Shown here: piece after piece, positions 1-6,453 of the stretch | How positions within the stretch are numbered: position 1 is the first letter of the stretch | Layout of the letters: every line of letters begins with the position of its first letter | NCBI GenBank assembly: GCA_024206195.1 | Contig: JAAGZO010000344.1 | Span: 1-8,380, forward strand | Origin: a bacterium | GTDB lineage: Archaea > Nanoarchaeota > Nanoarchaeia > Woesearchaeales > UBA10216 | Direction: 5' to 3' | Length of the DNA stretch: 8,380 nucleotides | Program-made: the position numbers and the translations under genes | Notes under the pieces: model-generated | The model's database searches: none | The model's input: only the letters and a program-made list of their open reading frames with translations | What the model was told of the DNA's origin: nothing

Positions 1-114
1 CATACTCAGAATAAACCTTGAGTAATCATTTAAAGACTCAAAAACAGTGCGTTTATCTACGCCTCTGTTAAATACGTGGTAAAATTCTCCTGTTTGAAAA
101 GTTATATTTCTCAT
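1..114 (-). CDS. RAYT (REP-associated tyrosine transposase), N-terminal part
   Basis: Only the first 38 codons lie in the window; the gene runs off the left edge. The protein begins MRNITFQTGEFYHVFNRGVD and continues with KRTVFESLNDYSRF. A YH(V/I)(F/Y)NRGVDKR block at about residues 12-22, followed by a DYxRF motif, is characteristic of the N-terminus of IS200-like Y1 transposases of the RAYT group, single-strand-specific enzymes linked to short palindromic repeats. The catalytic HxH and tyrosine motifs would lie outside the window. The ATG at 112-114 is preferred because a consensus extended -10 box ends six bases upstream, implying a leaderless message. A perfect GC-rich palindrome lies directly upstream. 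It could be an intact mobile gene or a domesticated RAYT; the missing part decides. The family call is from motif memory and fairly secure. Confidence 0.85.
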   Translation of the reverse strand, partial: MRNITFQTGEFYHVFNRGVDKRTVFESLNDYSRFILSM

Positions 115-120
115 GATTCT

Positions 121-129
121 ATTATACCA
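121..129 (-). promoter_or_regulatory. Extended -10 promoter of the RAYT gene (leaderless)
   Basis: Read on the minus strand this is TGGTATAAT, a perfect extended -10 element (TGn plus TATAAT). Six bases (AGAATC) separate it from the ATG, so transcription should start at or next to the start codon. No TTGACA-like -35 is present; that position falls inside the palindrome at 133-183. The same layout (TGnTATAAT, six bases, ATG) recurs at 8188-8205. Confidence 0.7.
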
Positions 130-132
130 TAT

Positions 133-183
133 CATCCCAGCCTCCGAGTGCCTGGACACTCCAGGCACTCGGAGGCTGGGATG
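133..183. repeat. Perfect 24-bp palindrome, REP-like, next to the RAYT gene
   Basis: Bases 133-156 are the exact reverse complement of 160-183, with a three-base loop CAC. The left arm begins CATCCCAGCCTCCGAGTGCC. The arms are GC-rich in an AT-rich surrounding. RAYT transposases recognise imperfect or perfect palindromes (REPs) that flank their genes, so this is a candidate binding or cleavage site. It occupies the -35 side of the RAYT promoter, so bound transposase could also repress its own gene. No T-tract follows on either strand, so it is not a typical terminator. Confidence 0.75.
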
Positions 184-194
184 GGGGAAAACAC

Positions 195-227
195 AAAACT
201 CCCCCGGTTGGTAACCGGGGGAGTTTT
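195..227 (-). terminator. Bidirectional intrinsic terminator after the S-layer gene
   Basis: AAAACTCCCCCGGTT (195-209) pairs perfectly with 213-227 around the loop GGT. The stem has 15 pairs with a GC core and A/T flanks, so each strand ends in a T-rich run (GTTTTTATTTT on plus, GTTTTGTGTTTT on minus). It begins 64 bases beyond the stop of the S-layer gene, its most likely user. It also insulates the RAYT gene from S-layer transcription. Confidence 0.85.
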
Positions 228-290
228 TATTTTACTTTCGTAAAATTTTGCTTTTCAACAAATTACTTTGCTGAGATTAACTAACTAGTC

Positions 291-3200
291 TTAGTTTATG
301 AATGCTTGAGAACTATCAAGATCCTTTAACAAGTAACCGTTAGTCCAGTCAGAAGTAGCTGTTGTATGATTAGCAGCTGAACGATCTGACCATGTAATAG
401 CTCCTTGAGCGTGAGCTAAAACAGTAGCAGCGTCTGTTGCATATAATGCAGCAGTACTAGCATCAGGATTAAACTTAACAGTAATAGAGTCACCTGTTGT
501 CCAAGTTGAATTAGCACCTACAGTACTTCTTACTTGGTATGTCTTTGCAGTTGTTCCAACTCTAATTACTTCGTCAGCAGTACTTGCTGCACCTGATGTA
601 CCAACTAACAATTTAACGTTACCATCTCCATCAGCATCAAGAGCTACGTCTGTTAATGTTGCAGAAGCGTCTTTGTCATAAAGATACATATCAGTTACGT
701 CTACACCACTAGTAGTAACAGTAAATCCAACTTGCTTAATCTCAACGTTTCCGTTTGAATCAGCAACTACTGTAAATTCATATATAACCCCACCTACTGG
801 AGAAGTTAAGTTAGCTGATTTAGCAATTGTTGGTTTTGTCTTTCTTACGAAGTAAGTATTACCGTCAAGATCAGCACTTGATCCATTTGGAGTTGTTACA
901 GCTGTACCAGCGTCGCCAGTAGCTTGGAACCCTTCATTGTAATCAAGATAGATATCACCAACCGCACCTGATGTAGCACCATTTGCGACAGTAGTCATAT
1001 CCAAGTAAACTTTTAGACTTACCTCATCATCAGCAGGAACATACATATCAAGTCCTACAAATGTTGCTGTAGCATAAGCTTCAGCAGCAGCTGAGATAAA
1101 TACTCCGTTAACAGATTGTTCAACACCATCTTTGTCTTCGTATTTAATCCTTACAGCAGCGGTTGAAGTAGCAAAGTTACTTTCAGTTTTTATCTTCAAT
1201 TTCTCAACTGTAAATCCTTCGTTAGAAGCTGACATTGTGAACTCTGCCATGTAATTATCAGTTGATCCACCAAGTAGAATATCTGCTGATGGGTGGCTTC
1301 CGTTGTTAGCATAAAGCACACCTGATCCAACAGTAACAGTCTGTAGGGTTGCGCTTGAAGCTGTAACAGCACCACTAGTAATTTTTCCAGCTCCTGTTGC
1401 TGTCATAGCAGCATTCCATGGACCGGCGTCAGAACCAGCTTTGATATCAGCATGTACATCAACTACCTTTGATCCAGCAGCTGCTAGCTCAAAGTTTACT
1501 GATATAGCATTTGAAGTTGATGGAGAAACCTTAACAGTTCCAAGCATTTCACCAGAAATTCTATCTTTCAAGTACATATTAGAGATAGAAGCAGCTTCTG
1601 CAGCTGTTAAAGTAGCTGTAATAGAACTTACAGTAGCTCCTTCAGAAGCACCAGCCATGATTACGAATGAACCAAGTCTAGCTTCATTAGTTCCAGCTAC
1701 CATAGTCTGATTACCGTAACCAGAATATTTAGTAATTGTTAATGTAGCATCAGTAATACTTAAAGTACTAGCTGATCCGTAAACAGCTGTAATCTCTCCA
1801 TTATACCCAAGTGAAGACATCATTTGAATATTTGAAGCACTAGTTAAGATATTAAGTCTTACTGTTGTTCCATTTGTATGAGATGTACTATCACTTTGTT
1901 TAACGTCACCTATTACTTGAACAGTAGCAGTTTCACCAGCTTTAACAATAAATGAAGAACCAAATCCCCAACTAGTGATTGGATCACCTGTTGTTGGAGA
2001 ATTATCGTCAGTCAAATCTTTAGTATTACCTAGTTGAACACCGTCAACATAGATTTTACCATTGTCAATACCTGAAACAGAAGCGCCGTCAGAAGTATCA
2101 GCAGTAACGCTCATATCTTTAACTTTCATGTCTTCTCCAGATGCTCTAAATAGCCATTCACCTAATACTACGTTTGTTCCGTCAAGAACAACTTCTCCTG
2201 ATGGAGCTGTAGTAGAACGTGAGATTGACAAAGAACCTTCTGAGATTAACCAGTCAGCGCTACTAGCACCTTGTACTACTGCCCAACCTGCTCCGTCAGA
2301 TCCACCTGCATATGGGTTTACGTAAACACCATATTCAGCGTCTTTTACTTTAACATCGTAAGCATTTTGAACAGTCATCTTAAATTGTCTTGTTGAACCT
2401 TTTACGATGTCAGCTTTGATGTCAAGTGTTTTAGTTTGTCCTTTAGTAAGTTCTAAAGGAGCGTCAGTCATATCAAACTCAACTTCATAAGCATCATTCA
2501 TCTCTGCAACTTCAGATAACAAAGTTCCAAGATAATAAAGTCTGAAATTTACAACATCACCTTTTGAGATGCTTCCAATTTCAGTAAACTTCATTTTTTC
2601 AACTTCTAAAGCTTGAGCAACACTAGCTACTTGCAAAGTTGCAATTGTGTAGTCCATGTTGTCAGGATCAACTCCAGTGTCAGCAGATGCAGGGATTGTA
2701 GGATTACTAACAGTTAGTTTTCCTAAATCACTAACATTAGCTGTTGACATCAAGTTACCAGCAACTGTTCCCATACTTACTGAAGCTCCGTTTGTTTCAA
2801 CGTCAGAAGCATCAACAATAGAAAAGTTAAGAGTTTTTCCTGAACCAGCATCAGCGTACATATCACCCATTAAAGTAACACCCATTGTAGTTCCTGCTGG
2901 AACTGTAAATAGACCATTAACTTCATCGGTAAATGAAACGTATCCACCAGATACAGTAGCACCTTCAGTTAAACGAGTTTCCCCGTCATAAAGATACATA
3001 GCGTCTAAATCTGTATTAGCTGAAATTCCACCTCTTTTATATCTAACTTGAGTAACTTTTACATCACCATCGTTAGCAGCAACAAAGTTTACTTTAGTAA
3101 ATGGAACATAAGCTTGAGCGTAGTTGTTTGTAGAATCTAAAACAACAGTAGCTGAAGCTGGAGTGTCAGATGCTAATGCAACTGTCAAACCTGTTCCTGC

Positions 3201-3929
3201 TCCTGCTTCGATTCCGCCAACAACACCAGCGCCTCCACCTTGTGAAGTGTCGATCATTGTTTCGTCAGCAGCTTCTAGTTCGTCACCAGCTGTTGGTAAT
3301 TCATAGTCAGCTGCTACAGCAACTACATCAGCTGTTTGTAAACGATTAGCCATCATAGCTGCTTCATTAGCAACTTTTCTAGCCATACCGTCAGCATCGA
3401 TGTAATAAACATCATCTTCGCCTGCTCTTTGAACCATTGTTCCTTCTGGATGAGCTGCAGCTAAATCTGCTCCAGTAGAATCATAGTTAGTAAAGAAAGC
3501 ATCTGGAACGTCAACTACTCTTTGAGCCCACATGTCGCCATATAGAGCTTTAGCTGTAGCTTCGTCTGGAATAGCTCTCAAAACACCATTACTTTCTACT
3601 GCGTATACTTTTGGATTTGTAGTAATTTTTACTAATTTGGTTCCTGGTCTCATTGTTACGTTTGCTCCAAGAGGGTAACCTTCAAGTTCTGCTTGAGGTA
3701 TGGTTACAACTCCGGACCAATCTGAATACCAAGAAAAATATGTCGCTTCGTTAGGGAAAACGTATCTTTTTTCATCAGCGCCTAAGTAATAGACAGATGA
3801 AAGACCATCCATTTTGATCAAATCTCCGCCTGAAGCAGCAGCATCTACATTAGGTGCTACAACAACTGACATTGATAGAACAGTCATCATCATTACGCTG
3901 ATAGTAAAGATTTTGCGTAATTTTTTCAT
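291..3929 (-). CDS. S-layer-like secreted surface protein, 1212 residues
   Basis: Probably a major cell-surface protein. A Sec signal peptide is clear: MKKLRK, a hydrophobic stretch at 7-25, and a likely cut after residue 30 (VDA|AAS). Three related modules follow at about 34-95, 96-150 and 160-210, each with a GT/GD-L-K-x-VY-(D/N)G-x-R-(P/N)-EAT pattern; the first reads YYLGADEKRYVFPNEATYF. From about 245 to 1175 there are roughly six Ig-like beta-sandwich repeats of 120-160 residues. Four share a (S/G)TN...F...A..(E/D)G..V pattern (near 266, 584, 747 and 889). The C-terminus has WSDRSAANHTTATSDWTNGY (1180-1199), a motif I recall at the ends of Patescibacteria surface proteins. The protein is rich in Ala, Thr, Ser, Gly and Asp, has no cysteine, SLH domain or LPXTG motif. 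Function is inferred from architecture. Confidence 0.8.
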   Translation of the reverse strand: MKKLRKIFTISVMMMTVLSMSVVVAPNVDAAASGGDLIKMDGLSSVYYLGADEKRYVFPNEATYFSWYSDWSGVVTIPQAELEGYPLGANVTMRPGTKLVKITTNPKVYAVESNGVLRAIPDEATAKALYGDMWAQRVVDVPDAFFTNYDSTGADLAAAHPEGTMVQRAGEDDVYYIDADGMARKVANEAAMMANRLQTADVVAVAADYELPTAGDELEAADETMIDTSQGGGAGVVGGIEAGAGTGLTVALASDTPASATVVLDSTNNYAQAYVPFTKVNFVAANDGDVKVTQVRYKRGGISANTDLDAMYLYDGETRLTEGATVSGGYVSFTDEVNGLFTVPAGTTMGVTLMGDMYADAGSGKTLNFSIVDASDVETNGASVSMGTVAGNLMSTANVSDLGKLTVSNPTIPASADTGVDPDNMDYTIATLQVASVAQALEVEKMKFTEIGSISKGDVVNFRLYYLGTLLSEVAEMNDAYEVEFDMTDAPLELTKGQTKTLDIKADIVKGSTRQFKMTVQNAYDVKVKDAEYGVYVNPYAGGSDGAGWAVVQGASSADWLISEGSLSISRSTTAPSGEVVLDGTNVVLGEWLFRASGEDMKVKDMSVTADTSDGASVSGIDNGKIYVDGVQLGNTKDLTDDNSPTTGDPITSWGFGSSFIVKAGETATVQVIGDVKQSDSTSHTNGTTVRLNILTSASNIQMMSSLGYNGEITAVYGSASTLSITDATLTITKYSGYGNQTMVAGTNEARLGSFVIMAGASEGATVSSITATLTAAEAASISNMYLKDRISGEMLGTVKVSPSTSNAISVNFELAAAGSKVVDVHADIKAGSDAGPWNAAMTATGAGKITSGAVTASSATLQTVTVGSGVLYANNGSHPSADILLGGSTDNYMAEFTMSASNEGFTVEKLKIKTESNFATSTAAVRIKYEDKDGVEQSVNGVFISAAAEAYATATFVGLDMYVPADDEVSLKVYLDMTTVANGATSGAVGDIYLDYNEGFQATGDAGTAVTTPNGSSADLDGNTYFVRKTKPTIAKSANLTSPVGGVIYEFTVVADSNGNVEIKQVGFTVTTSGVDVTDMYLYDKDASATLTDVALDADGDGNVKLLVGTSGAASTADEVIRVGTTAKTYQVRSTVGANSTWTTGDSITVKFNPDASTAALYATDAATVLAHAQGAITWSDRSAANHTTATSDWTNGYLLKDLDSSQAFIN

Positions 3930-3960
3930 AATTAATCTGTATTTGACTTGCTCAAAGTCT

Positions 3961-3991
3961 ATTAAATAAATTCAATAAACTATTGAAACAA
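3961..3991 (-). promoter_or_regulatory. Weak candidate promoter of the S-layer gene
   Basis: On the minus strand TTGTTT (3986-3991) lies 17 bases before TATTTAAT (3961-3968), which would give a leader of roughly 25 bases. Both boxes match the housekeeping consensus poorly, and AT-rich DNA gives such matches by chance. No ECF-type TGTAAC/TGAAAC-N16-CGTA motif was found between 3930 and 4345. No Shine-Dalgarno site precedes the ATG. Confidence 0.25.
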
Positions 3992-4116
3992 GTTTAGATT
4001 CTTTTGCTAGATTATTAGATTTAATATATAGACCTAATTTAGTTAAATCGACCGGAATTCCGTCCACCCTCGCGCTTATAAACGTGATGGTAGTAAATCA
4101 TGGGGAAAATTCACTC

Positions 4117-4146
4117 CTCCCGTGTATAAACACGAGGGCGTTTTTT
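4117..4146 (+). terminator. Possible plus-strand intrinsic terminator
   Basis: CGTGT (4121-4125) pairs with ACACG (4130-4134) around ATAA, extended past an A bulge or mismatch by further pairs with GGG (4136-4138), then GCGTTTTTT. The T-run lies only on the plus strand. No plus-strand protein gene lies upstream, so if real it would end a small RNA. Upstream, TTGCTA (4004-4009) and TATAGA (4027-4032), 17 bases apart, are a weak possible promoter. The GGG arm could instead pair with CCCTCG at 4067-4072, giving two mutually exclusive folds. Confidence 0.35.
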
Positions 4147-4287
4147 CGACAAAGTGCCGAAAGTAACGTTGTCGATTTAAAGATTAATCTAGTAAAGAAT
4201 AGTTAATAATTTTTAACAGATTTTCCCAAATGGGATCGACTTTTAACAAATCTGTTTCGGGATATAAATCCCTAGTCCGTTAATACG

Positions 4288-4331
4288 GACCTATCAGTTT
4301 TTCAAATTTTTTCTGAATAAACTGATAGGTC
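4288..4331 (-). repeat. 13-bp inverted repeat downstream of the anti-sigma gene
   Basis: GACCTATCAGTTT (4288-4300) is the exact reverse complement of 4319-4331; the loop is 18 bases and AT-rich. It starts 14 bases after the anti-sigma stop codon, where a 3' end signal is expected, but no T-run follows on the minus strand, so it is not a textbook intrinsic terminator. It may instead stabilise the 3' end of the mRNA. It shares GAC (4288-4290) with the adjacent hairpin 4275-4290, so the two cannot be complete together. Confidence 0.6.
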
Positions 4332-4345
4332 AGTACTATTAATTT

Positions 4346-5224
4346 TTATTCCACAATAATATCGCTTGAAGAAGTTCCAACCACTTCTTCGCTTACGCCT
4401 TTAACTTCTCCGTCCTTATCCATCATAACTTCTATTTCTTCTAACTTTTCTAAAGTTCCTTCATAGTCTTTTTCTTCAAATAACTTTTCTGCTTGTTCTA
4501 ATATTTCTTTTTGGTCTTCGCTATCTTTATTATCCTCAAGTTCAGCTACATCTGTTGAGGTTGCAACATCTACCTTTTCTTCTTCTACTTCTAAGTTTTC
4601 CACAACTTCAACAACTTCATCTTCTATATCATCTTTGCCTGTGGAAATCTTTATTCCATCCTCTGTCTTTCCTAGTCCAGCACTAAAAACAGCTGAATCA
4701 TCATCAGTCTCTTCATTACCATCCTCACTATCTTCTTGCTCAATATCTTTTATGCTATCTCTTACTATGCTAATCTCCTTTTTAAAACTTGCTGCTAACT
4801 TTTCATGTCTTTCTTCATCTTCTGAAGGATCATAGCTTGGATCTGCAAGAATAACTGTTATATCTTTTGCTCTTTGACTTGCGAATTTTGTTTCTAATCT
4901 GCTTTTTTTATTTTTATTAAATGTAACTGCAAGTTGTGCTTTTTCTGAGATTACTTTTGCTATATATAATGAATCACCTGGTTTACTTTTACTAGTAAAT
5001 CTAACTCCAAATCCTCCACCTATAACTAAGACAACTAAAATAACAGCCATTGCAGGCTGTTTTGCGAAATTAAATATATGCATTAAAAAACTTACTTTTA
5101 CTTCTGGAGTAACAGATGCTGAAACTTGAGAAAATAAAAGATCTCTATTACTAGTTTTCCAGTCAGCATCAGGCTTAACTTCTTTTAAGCTCTTTAGTTG
5201 TTCGATGATGTCTTTTTCGTCCAT
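4346..5224 (-). CDS. Membrane anti-sigma factor with DUF5667-like external domain
   Basis: The probable partner of the ECF sigma factor, starting 16 bases after the sigma stop codon. Residues 1-54 would be cytoplasmic and contact sigma. One membrane helix spans about 55-73 (PAMAVILVVLVIGGGFGV). Right outside lies KPGDSLYIAKVISEKAQLAV (81-100), then a charged helix with RLETKFASQRAKD (109-121). A PGD-LY motif followed by paired helices is the hallmark I know from DUF5667 proteins encoded beside sigma-70 genes. Residues 160-260 are strongly acidic (runs of E/D) and end in a helical segment near 235-265 (DQKEILEQAEKLFEEKDYEG). The protein has no cysteine, so the zinc-binding ZAS motif of classical anti-sigma factors is absent. 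The DUF assignment is from motif memory; the anti-sigma role follows from topology and neighbourhood. Confidence 0.75.
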   Translation of the reverse strand: MDEKDIIEQLKSLKEVKPDADWKTSNRDLLFSQVSASVTPEVKVSFLMHIFNFAKQPAMAVILVVLVIGGGFGVRFTSKSKPGDSLYIAKVISEKAQLAVTFNKNKKSRLETKFASQRAKDITVILADPSYDPSEDEERHEKLAASFKKEISIVRDSIKDIEQEDSEDGNEETDDDSAVFSAGLGKTEDGIKISTGKDDIEDEVVEVVENLEVEEEKVDVATSTDVAELEDNKDSEDQKEILEQAEKLFEEKDYEGTLEKLEEIEVMMDKDGEVKGVSEEVVGTSSSDIIVE

Positions 5225-5240
5225 ATAATGAAAATTTGAA

Positions 5241-5819
5241 CTAATTATCTTTTGTTAAGTCTTGTAATGCTTTAAGCGCTCTATGTATTAAAACTCTTAT
5301 ATTACCATTTGACTTGTTAACTATTTTAGAAATTTCAGATACTGATAATTCATCAATAAATCTAAGTACAATTATTTCTCTGTATTCATCTTTAAGCTCG
5401 TAAAGTTTCTTTTTAACGATTTCGAAATCTGAGGAAATAATTGCAGATTTTTCAATATTTTGATTTTTATCCTCTATGTCTAGCTCTTGCTCTATATCTA
5501 AGGATATATTTCTATTTTTATTTTTTCTATAATGGTCAATGATTGTTGTTCTTGCGATTGTATAAATCAATGCCTTTAATGTTTTAAAATCTTTAATTTT
5601 ATTTTCTTGAATGTAGTTCCAAACTTTTAAAAAAACTGCTGAAGTAAGGTCATGAGCATCATCTTTATCACTAACCTTAAAATATACAAATCTATATATC
5701 TGATCTACATATAAATCATAAGCCTCTATAAAAGCATCCTTGTCTTTTTTGCTTTTTAGCAAGGCGAAAATTTTTTTTTCGCTACCTTTTGATTCAGTTT
5801 TTTGTTTATCTGAATTCAT
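5241..5819 (-). CDS. ECF-family RNA polymerase sigma factor
   Basis: A 192-residue protein of normal ECF size that directs RNA polymerase to stress- or envelope-type promoters. Region 2 spans about 33-100: YDLYVDQIYRFVYFKVSDKD leads into DAHDLTSAVFLKVW (core-binding and -10 recognition) and ends with IARTTIIDHYRKNK. A charged linker covers about 101-135. Region 4 spans about 137-188: LKDEYREIIVLRFIDELSVS, then EISKIVNKSNGNIRVLIHRA, a helix-turn-helix of the usual SEIA-x-x-x-x-x-S-x-G-x-V-(R/K) layout. The N-terminal 20 residues are lysine-rich. The gene is followed by a membrane anti-sigma gene and preceded by a TGTAAC-N16-CGTA promoter of ECF type, so autoregulation is likely. The ATG at 5817-5819 starts shortly downstream of that promoter; no Shine-Dalgarno site is visible. 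Confidence 0.92.
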   Translation of the reverse strand: MNSDKQKTESKGSEKKIFALLKSKKDKDAFIEAYDLYVDQIYRFVYFKVSDKDDAHDLTSAVFLKVWNYIQENKIKDFKTLKALIYTIARTTIIDHYRKNKNRNISLDIEQELDIEDKNQNIEKSAIISSDFEIVKKKLYELKDEYREIIVLRFIDELSVSEISKIVNKSNGNIRVLIHRALKALQDLTKDN

Positions 5820-5836
5820 CTACTTATATATTAGTA

Positions 5837-5862
5837 TACGATTAAAAACTAAAAACGTTACA
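5837..5862 (-). promoter_or_regulatory. ECF-type promoter of the sigma/anti-sigma operon
   Basis: On the minus strand TGTAAC (5857-5862) is followed after exactly 16 bases by CGTA (5837-5840). This is the layout of Bacillus subtilis ECF promoters such as those of SigW (TGAAAC-N16-CGTA). The start site would be about 10 bases before the sigma ATG, a very short leader. The same bases include a TATACT -10-like box (5833-5838), so basal housekeeping use is also possible. Positive autoregulation is the usual ECF arrangement. Confidence 0.6.
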
Positions 5863-6271
5863 GTTTAAACTTGAAAATACATCAAATAATTTTAACTATA
5901 ACAAAAGTATAAGGGCATGACCCTTATTTACCTATAATACTACGCGATATTTAAAAAATTACTTTCAGACTTTTCCCTAACGAAGACAACAAAAGAGTCC
6001 TCAAAGTCTAGTTACAATTTATCATATCATGATTTAAAATACAATAGGTTTCAAGAAGCAAAAAAACAGAGTTCCAACCCCTAAACGGATTATTTACTAT
6101 TTAAAATTACTGCCAACCTGTCCGCCTCGGGAGGATCAACTTACTTAAATTAATTCCAAAAAATTTATTTATCAGAGGCTAAACCTCTTGTTAATTTAAA
6201 ATTGAGAATTTAAGCGAAGCACCATGCTCTTGCATTATTTAAAATTATATGCAAATATATCTCTAGATAGC
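5863..6271. other. Divergent intergenic region without a supported gene
   Basis: No protein or known RNA gene is supported here. It contains an inverted repeat TAAGGG-CATGA-CCCTTA (5910-5926) just before a plus-strand TATAAT (5933-5938), which has no -35 box. There is a weaker ECF-like minus-strand motif TGAAAG-N17-CGTA (5941-5967), and a small hairpin AGAGG-CTAAA-CCTCT (6174-6188). ATTTAAAAT occurs four times (6032, 6099, 6194, 6237), three with a further T. A short GC-rich patch (6112-6134) contains CCTCGGGAGG. The plus-strand start of the HTH transcript is probably in or near the right end of this region. Confidence 0.5.
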
Positions 6272-6442
6272 GACTTAAGTCCACACTGCTCTGGACTTAA
6301 GTCTAAAAATAAGCGTTAAAAAAATGTAATTTTTAGTTAACAAAGTAGACTTAAGTCCAGGTGTATGTGGACTTAAGTCTAAAAAAAGTTCGTTTTTAGC
6401 CAAAAAAACGGACTTAAGTCCAGGTGTATGTGGACTTAAGTC
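6272..6442. repeat. Array of six GACTTAAGTC palindromes in three hairpin units
   Basis: The ten-base palindrome GACTTAAGTC occurs at 6272, 6294, 6348, 6370, 6411 and 6433. Each pair forms a larger inverted repeat with arms GACTTAAGTCCA/TGGACTTAAGTC and an eight-base loop: 6272-6303, 6347-6380 (13-bp arms) and 6411-6442. The loop is GGTGTATG in the last two units and CACTGCTC in the first. Within each pair the copies start 22 bases apart; pairs are separated by 54 and 41 bases, all near whole helical turns. The array ends 11 bases before the start codon of a DNA-binding protein, so a cluster of operator sites is the simplest reading. An RNA-level role or a minus-strand terminator (unit 3 is followed by CGTTTTTTT) is also possible. 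Confidence 0.85.
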
Positions 6443-6453
6443 TAAAAAATATC

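Larger units (their letters stand above)
4043..4331. other. Palindrome-rich intergenic region, possible structured RNA
   Basis: The gap between the anti-sigma and S-layer genes (3930-4345) contains no supported protein gene, but 4043-4331 is tiled by inverted repeats. TTAAATCGAC (4043-4052) pairs with 4171-4180 and encloses the palindrome CGGAATTCCG (4053-4062), CCCTCG (4067-4072) against CGAGGG (4133-4138), a terminator-like hairpin (4117-4138), and TCGACAA (4146-4152) against 4169-4175. Next come the palindrome AGATTAATCT (4181-4190); AACAGATTT (4215-4223) against 4248-4256 with an inner TCCC/GGGA stem; GGGAT/ATCCC (4259-4272); GTCCGT/ACGGAC (4275-4290); and a 13-bp stem (4288-4331). The last four hairpins follow each other with gaps of two bases or an overlap. 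It could be a structured transcript, a long S-layer leader or a MITE-like element. It matches no RNA family I recognise. Confidence 0.5.

Noticed and set aside
1441..3306. Plus-strand open frames inside the S-layer gene
   Set aside because: They overlap a gene with a clear signal peptide and repeat structure, are rich in Ser/Pro/Ala typical of antisense readings, and match no family.
4042..4101. Small minus-strand ORF (MIYYHHVYKRE..., 20 codons) in the S-layer upstream region
   Set aside because: GGAGG lies about 14 bases upstream, too far, and the ORF coincides with paired segments of the structured region; no family recognised.
4067..4180. Known riboswitch or ribozyme (c-di-GMP, fluoride, hammerhead, twister)
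   Set aside because: None of the conserved core sequences of these classes could be located on either strand.
6112..6134. GC-rich patch with tRNA-like or riboswitch-like look
   Set aside because: No cloverleaf or conserved T-arm can be drawn; only a four-base stem is present.
6272..6442. CRISPR array
   Set aside because: The repeats are palindromic pairs with unequal, AT-rich, partly self-complementary spacers, and no cas gene is in the window.
6424..6453. GTG start adding ten residues to the HTH protein
   Set aside because: The extension is encoded by the third palindromic hairpin and has no supporting signal; the ATG at 6454 gives a more natural N-terminus.
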